The notes beneath the pieces were generated by a model. It saw only the letters and a list, made by a program, of their open reading frames with translations, was not told the DNA's origin and did not search any database. Made by a program: the position numbers and the translations under genes. Below, piece by piece: positions 7,018 to 13,698 of a stretch of 19,836 bases of DNA; within the stretch, counting starts at the first letter, position 1, and every line of letters begins with the position of its first letter. The stretch covers positions 1-19,836 of the forward strand of contig QHUD01000109.1 of the NCBI GenBank assembly GCA_003221085.1, in the 5' to 3' direction. This DNA comes from Gemmatimonadota bacterium (GTDB lineage: Bacteria > Gemmatimonadota > Gemmatimonadetes > Gemmatimonadales > GWC2-71-9).

Positions 7018-8010
7018 CTAGCTGTTCAGATACTCTTCCCCGTACATCTTCACCAGCTCGAAGAAGTAGCTCAGCGCCAGGGGCCCGATCAGGAGTCCCA
7101 GGATCCCGAAGTATGGCACGCCCGCGAGCGCCCCGACCAACGTGACGAGCGGGTGGATGTTCGCCCAGCGGCGGAATACCATCGGTCGAATGACGTAGTC
7201 CACGTTTCCCACGATCACGGCGCCACCCAGTACCAGCAGCACGCCGGCCAGAACGTGGTGGCCCAGGATCAGCGCGAGCCCGCCAGGTCCCCACACGAGG
7301 GCGCTGCCGACCACCGGCAGGATGGCGAACACCATCGTCACCACACCCCAGAACACCGCATTCGGAAGGCCGGTGAGCCAGAAGCCGACGCCGACGAGGA
7401 AGCCCTGAATCGCCGCGGTGACCCCGGTGCCGATGATCGTCGAGGTGGTGACGTCGCGAAATCGCTGGCGCAGCTTCTCGGTATTCTTGGCGGAGAATGG
7501 GATGTAGGGCCGGACGGCTGCCCACGTTTCGCCCGGTTGCAGCAGCAGGTAGAACAATCCGAACAGCGAGATCGTGAGATTGAGCGCGAGCCGGGTCGCG
7601 GTGCCCACGAGCCCGAAGGCGGACGAGCCGATCCACCCCACCACTTGGGCGCCCAGGTCGGCGAGGCGAGGCCCCAGATCGATCCCGCCGAGCTTCAGCT
7701 CTCGCAGGCGACCGAGCAGCGGGTTGCGGATGACGCCACCCGCGATCTCCTGCGCCTGCGTCACAATCAGGCCGGCGAACGAGACACCGGGCACCACGAT
7801 CAGGAAGAGCGCGAGTGCGACCACGAGGGTCGCGGCGACCTTGGGCCGCACTCGCAGCGACAGCCACTCGTGCACGGGAGTGAACACGGCGTACAGGACC
7901 GGGATGCCGATGAGCCCGGTGGCATAGGGCGTGAGCGCGATGACCAACGCGAGGCCGAGCAGCAGGATGAGCCACGCGGCACGCTGGTGATTCGTGTCGA
8001 TCAGGGGCAT
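7018..8010 (-). CDS. AI-2E/PerM (YdiK/TqsA) family transporter
   Basis: 330 residues, highly hydrophobic, with about eight membrane segments. Two lie at the N-terminus (AWLILLLGLALVIALTPYATG; VAATLVVALALFLIVVPGVSF), then an amphipathic stretch (~85-135), then the conserved C-terminal half with the family signatures GLPNAVFWGVVTMVFAILP, NVDYVIRPMVF and HPLVTLVGALAGVPYFGILG. Members of this family (formerly UPF0118) include TqsA, which exports the autoinducer AI-2, and Na+/H+ antiporter-like proteins, so the substrate here is unknown. The last residues (VKMYGEEYLNS) are cytoplasmic-looking. A TACACT sits 5 bases upstream of the ATG and no Shine-Dalgarno sequence is visible, so the mRNA may be leaderless. 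The gene is divergent from the riboswitch leader. Confidence 0.9.
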   Translation of the reverse strand: MPLIDTNHQRAAWLILLLGLALVIALTPYATGLIGIPVLYAVFTPVHEWLSLRVRPKVAATLVVALALFLIVVPGVSFAGLIVTQAQEIAGGVIRNPLLGRLRELKLGGIDLGPRLADLGAQVVGWIGSSAFGLVGTATRLALNLTISLFGLFYLLLQPGETWAAVRPYIPFSAKNTEKLRQRFRDVTTSTIIGTGVTAAIQGFLVGVGFWLTGLPNAVFWGVVTMVFAILPVVGSALVWGPGGLALILGHHVLAGVLLVLGGAVIVGNVDYVIRPMVFRRWANIHPLVTLVGALAGVPYFGILGLLIGPLALSYFFELVKMYGEEYLNS

Positions 8011-8015
8011 GCGCT

Positions 8016-8021
8016 AGTGTA
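8016..8021 (-). promoter_or_regulatory. Candidate -10 box (TACACT) of the AI-2E transporter gene
   Basis: On the minus strand TACACT is followed by 5 bases (AGCGC) and then the ATG at 8010. There is no ribosome-binding sequence between them, consistent with a leaderless transcript. Confidence 0.4.
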
Positions 8022-8170
8022 GGGCGGTCGAGCCGAAGGCGCCAGCGTGCCTGCATAGCGCCATAATTCGTGCAATATGCGATATGTTATGCGAACCGCT
8101 GCTCGAGCATCTCGAATCTCCCCCTGAACTTGCTGAAGGGCTCGTTTTTTGCCGCCCTACCATGCGGAGG
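8022..8170. other. Non-coding divergent spacer with AT-rich patch and candidate promoter
   Basis: There is no believable gene here. An AT-rich patch at about 8062-8092 (with ATATGCGATAT, a small dyad) stands out from the GC-rich surroundings and may be a regulator or promoter site. TACCAT at 8158-8163 is a possible -10, placing the transcript start near 8170, just before the riboswitch. A T6 run at 8145-8150 has no GC stem in front of it. Confidence 0.35.
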
Positions 8171-8262
8171 TCTCCGTCCAGGGCAAACCGTCGGTGACGA
8201 CGGGGCGCAAAGCCACGGGGTCTCAGGCTCGCACTGAGACAGCCCAGCTGCCGGGGTACACA
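8171..8262 (+). ncRNA. Cyclic-di-GMP-I riboswitch (GEMM-I aptamer)
   Basis: The core matches the GEMM-I consensus closely. CAGGGCAAACC (8179-8189) is followed by a stem capped by a GUGA tetraloop (CCGTCG-GTGA-CGACGG, 8188-8203), then GCGCAAAGCCACGGGGTC (from 8205), a second stem GTCTCAG...CTGAGAC (8220-8240), and AGCCCAGCTGCCGGGG closing the aptamer. The GNRA-type tetraloop and the CGCAAAGCC segment are the same as in the Vc2 aptamer as I remember it. The aptamer binds cyclic di-GMP and controls the downstream genes. Its position, 120 bases before a pseudopilin operon on the same strand, fits the known use of this class to control pili, motility and secretion. Outer P1 boundaries are approximate. 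Confidence 0.92.
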
Positions 8263-8290
8263 CCGACCGGGCACGTCGCACGCCCCTGTC

Positions 8291-8327
8291 GCGGCCCCAG
8301 GCTCTTCGATGGAGCGCTTGGGGCCGC
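8291..8327 (+). other. Strong GC hairpin in the leader, possible expression platform
   Basis: GCGGCCCCA (8291-8299) pairs perfectly with TGGGGCCGC (8319-8327), and the inner part can add a GCTC/GAGC pairing. It lies between the aptamer and the first gene. No U-tract follows (TCGTGTGATT), so it is not a standard intrinsic terminator, but it could be part of the switching region. Confidence 0.45.
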
Positions 8328-8359
8328 TCGTGTGATTGGGGCGCCTTCCATAAATCGCC

Positions 8360-8376
8360 TTCCCTACATAAGGGAG
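8360..8376 (+). promoter_or_regulatory. Small hairpin covering the Shine-Dalgarno of the first pseudopilin gene
   Basis: TTCCCT-ACATA-AGGGAG can form a short stem in which AGGGAG, the ribosome-binding site 5-6 bases before ATG 8382, is paired. This could hide the ribosome site and act as the translational output of the riboswitch. The stem is short (about 5-6 bp with one G-U), so this is an inference. Confidence 0.4.
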
Positions 8377-8381
8377 CGAGC

Positions 8382-8825
8382 ATGTGCTCAAGGGCCGCAT
8401 CCGGCTTTACGCTGCTCGAACTGCTGATCGTGATCACCTTTTTCGGGCTGGTCACGGCCATGACGTTTCCGACCGTTTCGCGCATCACCACGCATTCCCG
8501 GGTGAACCAGGCCGCCCTGGTGGTCGGGCAGGACCTCTCGCAGGCCTTGAGCGCCGCCGCCCGCCAGCGTAAGCCGATTCGCATCGCGCGCGGCGCCGAC
8601 CAGCAGTCCATCACGACGAGCGATCGGGCCAGCGGCATGGTCCTGTCGACGCGGGCGCTCGGCCCGGGCGATGCCTACCCGCTCGATTCCGTGACGTTCT
8701 CGGCGTCCCCGATCGACGTCTTCCCCAACGGGTTCACCTCGAGCGCGTTGACCGTCACACTCTGGGCGGGCGGGTATTCCCGCCGGGTCACGATGTCGCG
8801 CGCCGGATGGGTGAGGGTCCCGTGA
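8382..8825 (+). CDS. Type IV pilin-like minor pseudopilin, GspH/FimT type
   Basis: 147 residues. A short leader MCSRAASG is cut by prepilin peptidase before FTLLELLIV. Glu+5 is present, followed by a hydrophobic helix up to ~30, as in type IV pilins and pseudopilins. The body (residues ~35-147) is small and beta-rich (SVTFSASPIDVFPNGF; ALTVTLWAGGYSRRVTM), the usual GspH/FimT shape. AAGGGAG precedes the ATG. It is the first gene of a four-gene run (H-I-J-K order) under a c-di-GMP riboswitch. Its likely role is as part of the tip complex that starts pilus or pseudopilus assembly in the inner membrane. Confidence 0.87.
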   Translation: MCSRAASGFTLLELLIVITFFGLVTAMTFPTVSRITTHSRVNQAALVVGQDLSQALSAAARQRKPIRIARGADQQSITTSDRASGMVLSTRALGPGDAYPLDSVTFSASPIDVFPNGFTSSALTVTLWAGGYSRRVTMSRAGWVRVP

Positions 8826-9211
8826 CGCGCGACGAGGCGGGGTTCACGCTGCTCGAGCTCCTGGTGGCGATCACCCTGCTGGGGGTGGTGCTCCTGGGTG
8901 TCGCGCGCCTCAACTTCGTGCTCGCGCAGCGGTTCTACGGGCTCTCCGGCGGTGCGGCCCGGGACGGGATTCTGGCGCAGGAGGTGAATCAGTTCGCGGC
9001 CATGCCGTTCGATTCGCTCAGGGCGAAGGCCGGGACAATCACCGTCAACAAACCACCGTTGCCCTACACGCGGAAGATCACGGTGGACAGTCTCTCGCCC
9101 AAGCTGCGGCGCGTGACCATCATCGTGACACCGGTCAACACCGTGTTCAAGGCCGACACGCTGGTGCTCCAGCGCAGCAAGCCCGGCAACAATCCATTCA
9201 ACAAGCCATGA
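8822..9211 (+). CDS. Minor pseudopilin, GspI/PilV type
   Basis: About 129 residues from GTG 8822, whose GTGA overlaps the previous stop codon. ATG 8807 would add five residues and is also possible. The leader ends TRDEAG before FTLLELLVAITLLGVVLLGV, with Glu+5 kept. The rest is a compact domain of ~90 residues ending NNPFNKP. Sequence and position (second in the run) fit GspI/PilV, which in known systems binds GspJ and GspK at the pseudopilus tip. Its stop overlaps the next start (ATGA), so the genes are translated together. Confidence 0.83.
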   Translation: MTRDEAGFTLLELLVAITLLGVVLLGVARLNFVLAQRFYGLSGGAARDGILAQEVNQFAAMPFDSLRAKAGTITVNKPPLPYTRKITVDSLSPKLRRVTIIVTPVNTVFKADTLVLQRSKPGNNPFNKP

Positions 9212-10053
9212 GCGTGCGGCGGGGGGGCTTCACGCTCGTCGAGCTGCTCGTGGGCATGGTGATCCTCGGGATCATCGGCGCGGCGCTCAGCCGGCTGCTG
9301 CTTTCGCAATCGCGGTTTTACGACCAGGAGGGGCAGCTGCGGCGGGCGCGGTTCGTGTCGCGCACGGCGATTAACGCCGCGCTGTCCGACCTGCGCATGG
9401 TCGAGGCGACCGGTGGGGTCGTGTCCGCCACGGCCACGCAGGTAACGGTGCGGGTCCCGTACGCGATCGGCATCGTGTGCGCCAACACACTAGCCCAGAC
9501 GACACTGTCCCTCTGGCCAGTCGACTCGACCGTATACGCGGCGGCCGGGTTCTCCGGGTACGCGTGGCGCGACTCGCTCGGCGCCATCACGTACGTCGAG
9601 GCCGGCACGACGGTCGTGGGCGGAAATGTCCCCGTCTGCGGGGGGGCCAACGTGACGGTGCTGCCCCAGGGACGCGTGGTCTCGGTGCAGCCCCCGCTGC
9701 CGTCGAGCCTTCCGGCGGTGACGGCCGTGGGGACGGCGGTGTTTCTGATCCAGCGGATGACGTACGAGTTCAAGCCGTCGGTGGCGATGCCCGGCCGGAC
9801 GGCGCTGTGGCGGACGATCGTGGCTACCGGCCAGGCCGACGAGCTCGTCGCTCCGTTCGATTCGGCGGCAAAGTTCCGATTCTTCGTGCTCGGGAGTGAC
9901 ACGGCGCAAAGCACCGCGCCGAATCCCCTCACCAACCTGCGCGGCCTGGAGCTCGACCTGACGAGCCAGAGCGATCGCGCGCCGCAAGCTACCGCGGCCC
10001 TGAAGCAGGCGCAGGCGGTCACGGCAGTCTTCTTCAACAATCAGCTCAAGTGA
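9208..10053 (+). CDS. Minor pseudopilin, GspJ/PilW type
   Basis: 281 residues. The leader MSVRRGG precedes the prepilin motif FTLVELLVGMVILGIIGAAL, with Glu+5 present. The protein is longer than the two before it, as expected for GspJ/PilW, with a beta-rich body and a C-terminus that ends in VTAVFFNNQLK. Two cysteines (VCANT and VCGGAN, ~90 and ~148) could form a disulfide outside the membrane. ATG 9208 overlaps the TGA of the previous gene. It probably assembles with the GspI-like and GspK-like proteins of this operon. Confidence 0.83.
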   Translation: MSVRRGGFTLVELLVGMVILGIIGAALSRLLLSQSRFYDQEGQLRRARFVSRTAINAALSDLRMVEATGGVVSATATQVTVRVPYAIGIVCANTLAQTTLSLWPVDSTVYAAAGFSGYAWRDSLGAITYVEAGTTVVGGNVPVCGGANVTVLPQGRVVSVQPPLPSSLPAVTAVGTAVFLIQRMTYEFKPSVAMPGRTALWRTIVATGQADELVAPFDSAAKFRFFVLGSDTAQSTAPNPLTNLRGLELDLTSQSDRAPQATAALKQAQAVTAVFFNNQLK

Positions 10054-10073
10054 CGTCGCCCGCGGGAGTACCC

Positions 10074-11147
10074 ATGCCACGAACCCGGACCGAGCGCGGC
10101 GTCGCGCTCCCCATGGTGCTGCTCGTGATGGTCGTGCTGATCATCCTGGTCGCCGCCGGCTTCGCCGGGTTGGGCAGCGAGCGGCGGGTGCACGCCAACG
10201 ACGAAGCGGCGCTCGATGCGTTCACGCTCGCGGAAACGGGGCTCGAGCTGTTCCTCGCGAAGCGCGACTCGTTCGGGTTCGTCGCGTCGCCGCCGGCCGT
10301 GAGCGAGTCGACGCGGATCGTGTTCGGCAGCGGCTACGCCGATGTCGTGTTGAAGCAGATGCGGACCGATGGCGCGGCCCAACGCTACGGGTACGTCCTC
10401 CGTTCCCACGGCGTCAGCACCGTCAAGGCGCTCACCGGCACGCCTCAGGCGGAGCGCACCGTCGCGGAGTATGCGGTGTGGCAGTCGGGCTCGATGAACG
10501 TCCTCGCCGGCTGGACCAGCGTGAGTGGGCTCCACAAGAACGGCGCCTCGTCCATGGGCAGCGGCGCCGACCAATGCGGGCAGGCGCCCGCCGTCGCGGG
10601 CGTCGCCGTACCCGCGAACCCCGGGTACACGCAGAACGGCAGCGGCCTCGCACCGCAGGGCAGCCCACCGGTGAAAAACGTGGCTCCCACGCCGGGCGAG
10701 ACGGGCGACTCGGTGAAGATCGACTGGGCCGGCATCACCAACGGCAGCGCGCTGACGCCGGACATCACGATCCCGCCGGGGTCGTGGCCGTCATTCTCGA
10801 ACCCCTCCTATTGGCCGACGATCCTAGTCAACGGAAACTGGACCTTGCCGAGCGACGGCCAGGGGACGCTGATCGTCACCGGCGGGCTCACCATCAGCGG
10901 CAACACCACGTGGAACGGGGTGCTGCTGGTCGGCGGGAACCTCACGGCGAATGGGAACAACACCGTCAACGGCGCGACCGTGACCGGATTGAACGTCAAG
11001 CTCGGCCAGACGCTGTCGCAGGGAGACGTCGGCAACGGCACCAAGTCGTTCAACTACAACTCCTGCAACGTCGCCAGCGCGATGGGGAAATGGGGCCAGC
11101 TAGTCGGCTACTCGAACGCCTGGGTCGACAACTGGCCGACGTACTGA
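10074..11147 (+). CDS. PilX/GspK-type minor pseudopilin with beta-helix-like C-terminus
   Basis: 357 residues from ATG 10074, which has GGGAG 5 bases upstream. GTG 10050, overlapping the previous stop, is the alternative. RGVALPMVLLVMVVLIILVAAGF is the PilX/GspK-type N-terminal helix without Glu+5, and FTLAETGLELFLAKRDS follows as in PilX-N domains. The C-terminal ~110 residues are rich in Gly, Asn and Thr with short repeating strands (GTLIVTGGLTISGNTTWNG, VLLVGGNLTANGNNTVNG), which looks like a small beta-helix. Such a domain might sit at the fibre tip and touch a partner or surface, but that is an inference. It is the last gene of the operon, and a hairpin terminator overlaps its stop. Confidence 0.83.
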   Translation: MPRTRTERGVALPMVLLVMVVLIILVAAGFAGLGSERRVHANDEAALDAFTLAETGLELFLAKRDSFGFVASPPAVSESTRIVFGSGYADVVLKQMRTDGAAQRYGYVLRSHGVSTVKALTGTPQAERTVAEYAVWQSGSMNVLAGWTSVSGLHKNGASSMGSGADQCGQAPAVAGVAVPANPGYTQNGSGLAPQGSPPVKNVAPTPGETGDSVKIDWAGITNGSALTPDITIPPGSWPSFSNPSYWPTILVNGNWTLPSDGQGTLIVTGGLTISGNTTWNGVLLVGGNLTANGNNTVNGATVTGLNVKLGQTLSQGDVGNGTKSFNYNSCNVASAMGKWGQLVGYSNAWVDNWPTY

Positions 11148-11172
11148 GCCAAGCGCGGAAGCCTGGCTTTTC
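11147..11172 (+). terminator. Intrinsic terminator of the pseudopilin operon
   Basis: AGCCAAGC-GCGGAA-GCCTGGCT forms a hairpin (five outer pairs, one A-C mismatch, two inner pairs) followed by TTTTCC. It begins on the last base of the stop codon of the PilX-like gene. Confidence 0.6.
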
Positions 11173-11181
11173 CCTGTTGGC

Positions 11182-11187
11182 TATATT
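11182..11187 (+). promoter_or_regulatory. Candidate -10 box (TATATT) for the plug lipoprotein gene
   Basis: TATATT follows TTGGC in a short AT-rich spot between the operon terminator and ATG 11272. It leaves an untranslated leader of roughly 75-80 bases that ends in AGGAGG (11262-11267). No clear -35 is seen. Confidence 0.35.
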
Positions 11188-11271
11188 CGTTGCGCCCACG
11201 CATCACCCCCGATAGGAACCCGACCGCCAGGCCGAGTGTCCAAGGGAGCCTGACCCAAGCCAGGAGGACCC

Positions 11272-11760
11272 ATGAGGCGAGCGATCGGTTACGGGCTTGC
11301 CGCCGCGCTGGCCGCCGGGTGCGGACCCACGTCGCAGCGATTCGATCCGCCGGCACCTCAGAACGAAGTCTCCGTTGGGTATGGAACCCGGAATCAGCAC
11401 GACATCACCGGTGCGGTGACGTCCGTCTCTCCCACCGAGGCGGAGACGCGCGGCATGCGGCTCGAACAGTTGTTGCAGGCCCGCGTCCCCGGTCTCGACG
11501 TGGTGCCGCTCGGGGACGGGACGTACACGCTCCGCACCAGGGGCGCGCTAGGTCTGCGCGGGACCATCGCGGAGGATGAGCCGCTCCTGGTCATCGACGA
11601 CGTCCCGGTCCTGGCCCGTGCCCTGGGGCAGATGCTGGCGGGCCTGGCGCCGAGCGACATACAGCGCATCGACGTGCTGAAGGACGCCTCCGCGACGTCC
11701 ATCTACGGCGCGCGCGGCGCGAACGGCGTCATCATCATCACGACCAAACGCGGCAGGTAG
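11272..11760 (+). CDS. Lipoprotein consisting of a lone SusC/RagA-type TonB plug domain
   Basis: 162 residues. A signal with lipobox (LAAALAAGC, Cys ~17) is followed by the signatures of a SusC/RagA plug: VGYGT, ITGAVTSV, LLQARVPGLDV, EPLLVIDDVPV, then DIQRIDVLKDASATSIYGARGANGVIIITTKRG, ending right after KRGR. A full receptor would continue with a ~600-800 residue barrel; here the TAG comes at once. The frame is intact, has a strong AGGAGG site and its own likely promoter, so it looks like a real small gene rather than a broken receptor. In full receptors the plug closes the barrel pore. A free, membrane-anchored plug could bind a barrel or TonB-like partner, which is an inference. Confidence 0.83.
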   Translation: MRRAIGYGLAAALAAGCGPTSQRFDPPAPQNEVSVGYGTRNQHDITGAVTSVSPTEAETRGMRLEQLLQARVPGLDVVPLGDGTYTLRTRGALGLRGTIAEDEPLLVIDDVPVLARALGQMLAGLAPSDIQRIDVLKDASATSIYGARGANGVIIITTKRGR

Positions 11761-11763
11761 GCG

Positions 11764-13479
11764 TCAGAGCCGGGCCGGCGGCGTCAGCGGCGGCGCGGCG
11801 AGCGGCGCCTCCGGCTCTGGGGTAAAGTCTTCGCCGGGGTTCACGAACAGGTCCTGCTCGAAGCGGTACTGCTTGTCGTACAGCTGGCGGTAGCGACCGT
11901 GTTTCGCCAGCAGCTCGGCGTGGGTACCGCGCTCGACGATCTCGCCGCCCTCCATCACGAGAATCTGGTCCGCGCTGCGAATGGTCGAGAGGCGGTGCGC
12001 GATCACGAACGTCGTGCGGCCACGCCGCAGCGTGCGCAGGCCGTCCTGGATGGCCGCCTCGCTCTCCGAGTCGAGGCTCGACGTGGCCTCGTCCAGGATC
12101 AGGATGCGCGGATCGGCGAGGATCGCCCGCGCGATGGAGACCCGCTGGCGCTCCCCGCCCGACAGCTTGACGCCGCGCTCGCCCACCACCGTGTCGTAGC
12201 CCTTCTCGAAGCGGCGCACGAACTCGTCGCAATGGGCGATGTGCGCCGCCTCCTCGATGTCCGCGCGGGTCGCGTGCGGCCGGGCGAACGCGATGTTCTC
12301 CGCGATCGTGCCGTCGAACAGGAAGTTGTCCTGCAGCACCACGCCGAGCTGCCGGCGGTAGTCGGCGAGCCGCAGAGTGGCGAGATCGCGACCGTCCACG
12401 GCGATGCGGCCGGACTTCGGCCGATTGAAGGTGAGCACGAGATTGATGAGCGTGCTCTTCCCGGCCCCCGAAGACCCGACTAGGGCCGTGGTGGAGCCCG
12501 CCGGCGCGTGAAACGAGATCCGCTTCAGCACCTCAGCCCCGGGCACGTATTCGAAGCTCACGTTCTCGAATGCGACGTCGCCGGCCACCTCGGCGAGCGG
12601 CGTCCGCGCCCCGTCCTCGGCGTCTTCGGTGACGAGCCGGCGGATCTCGCGGATCCGGTCCAGCCCCGCGAACGCCTCGGTGATCTGGGTGCCGATCGAG
12701 GCGATGTTGATGAGCGGTAGCGCCACGAGGCCGATGAAGACGCCGTACATGAAGAAGTCCCCCAGCGTCATCGCGCCGGAGAGGATGGCGTGCCCCCCCT
12801 CGAGGATCATCAGGATCCCGATCGCGCCGATGATGACGGTGGCGAAGGCGCCGACGGTCGAGATCCCCGTCATCGTGGTGGCGATGTTCCGGAACAGCCG
12901 ATTGGCTCCCCGCGTGAAGACCAGGCGCTCGCTCCGCTCGGCGCGGTACGCCTTGACGATCCGGATGCCGCCCAGCGTCTCCCCCAGCCTGCCGGTCACC
13001 TCGGCGTTGAGCTTGGCGCGGTCGCGAAACAGCGGCCGCAGCTTGGTGAACGCGTACGCCATCCCCCCGCCGAAGCAGGCGAGGATGAGAATGTCGATCA
13101 CGGTCAGCCGCCAGTTGAGATACAGCAGGACGCCCAGGGCGATCGCCGCTGTCACCCGCGAAATCAGAATCCCGCTCTTGGTCGAGTCGAAATAGCTGAT
13201 CGGCAGTCGCAGCACGTAGGCCTGGACGGTGCGGCGCATGTCGGTGATGGCGCGCTGGGCCGCGACGCCGAGGATCTGCGACAGGCCGAAGCCGGTGATG
13301 GCCTGAACGAGCGTGGCGCCGCCGGCCGCGAGCGCGAGCGGGAGCAGCAGCTCGGGGTGATGCTGGTTGATCACCCGGTCGATCACCCACTTGGACGAGG
13401 AGGGCAGGACCAGGCCGGCGAGCCGGTTCACGAGCAGCAGCACGAGCCCCAGCGCAAGGCGGCCGCGATGGGCGTACAC
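11764..13479 (-). CDS. ABC exporter, fused membrane and ATPase domains (5' truncated by inverted repeat)
   Basis: 571 residues from GTG 13479. The membrane domain (~1-290) has about six helices. The ATPase domain follows, with Walker A GSSGAGKST (~334-342), Q-loop VVLQDNFLF, signature LSGGERQRVSIARA (~436-449), Walker B ILILDEATSSLD and H-loop IAHRLST. This is a type I half-size exporter of the MsbA/lipid-or-drug type, probably working as a homodimer, with substrate unknown. Family-like sequence continues upstream of the GTG (WQEARAL, to ~13500) and then stops exactly at the edge of a 200-bp inverted repeat. The true start and some N-terminal residues are therefore missing. The four-base gap to the plug gene means they converge. 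Confidence 0.88.
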   Translation of the reverse strand: MYAHRGRLALGLVLLLVNRLAGLVLPSSSKWVIDRVINQHHPELLLPLALAAGGATLVQAITGFGLSQILGVAAQRAITDMRRTVQAYVLRLPISYFDSTKSGILISRVTAAIALGVLLYLNWRLTVIDILILACFGGGMAYAFTKLRPLFRDRAKLNAEVTGRLGETLGGIRIVKAYRAERSERLVFTRGANRLFRNIATTMTGISTVGAFATVIIGAIGILMILEGGHAILSGAMTLGDFFMYGVFIGLVALPLINIASIGTQITEAFAGLDRIREIRRLVTEDAEDGARTPLAEVAGDVAFENVSFEYVPGAEVLKRISFHAPAGSTTALVGSSGAGKSTLINLVLTFNRPKSGRIAVDGRDLATLRLADYRRQLGVVLQDNFLFDGTIAENIAFARPHATRADIEEAAHIAHCDEFVRRFEKGYDTVVGERGVKLSGGERQRVSIARAILADPRILILDEATSSLDSESEAAIQDGLRTLRRGRTTFVIAHRLSTIRSADQILVMEGGEIVERGTHAELLAKHGRYRQLYDKQYRFEQDLFVNPGEDFTPEPEAPLAAPPLTPPARL

Positions 13480-13498
13480 GAGGGCCCGCGCCTCCTGC

Positions 13499-13698
13499 CA
13501 GGCGCCGGGCCGCGCGCAGCTCGCTCTGCGTCCAGAGCGTCAGCGTGCGATAGCCCGCCTGGCGGGCGAAGCACACGCACTCGTCCACCAGGCGGGTGCC
13601 GAGGCCCGCGCCACGCGCCGTGGGCTCCACCAGCAGCAGGCGCAGCTGGGCCACCGTCTTCGATCGTTCGACGAGGAAGACCGAGCCCACCACCTCAC
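13499..13698 (-). repeat. Exact 200-bp inverted repeat, left copy (fragment of GNAT coding sequence)
   Basis: Reading the minus strand, these 200 bases are identical to 14201-14400, with no mismatch on a base-by-base check. The left copy carries an antisense piece of the acetyltransferase domain (GSVFLVERSKTVAQL ... LRAARRL). It sits between the broken 5' ends of the ABC exporter and MarR-GNAT genes. The spacer between copies is 502 bases. Confidence 0.95.

Noticed and set aside
8145..8150. T6 run before the riboswitch as an intrinsic terminator
   Set aside because: No stable GC stem lies directly upstream, so it does not fit a terminator.
8291..8327. Calling the leader hairpin an intrinsic terminator
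   Set aside because: The stem is strong, but no run of T follows. It is kept only as a possible switching element.
12533..13693. Minus-strand frame beginning GSVFLVERSK that looks like a GNAT gene
   Set aside because: Only the first ~66 codons are acetyltransferase, copied by the inverted repeat. The rest is the ABC gene read out of frame.
12790..13698. In-frame upstream extension of the MarR-GNAT gene to 12790
   Set aside because: This part is the antisense of the ABC exporter and then of the inverted repeat. The protein-like sequence begins only at 13699.
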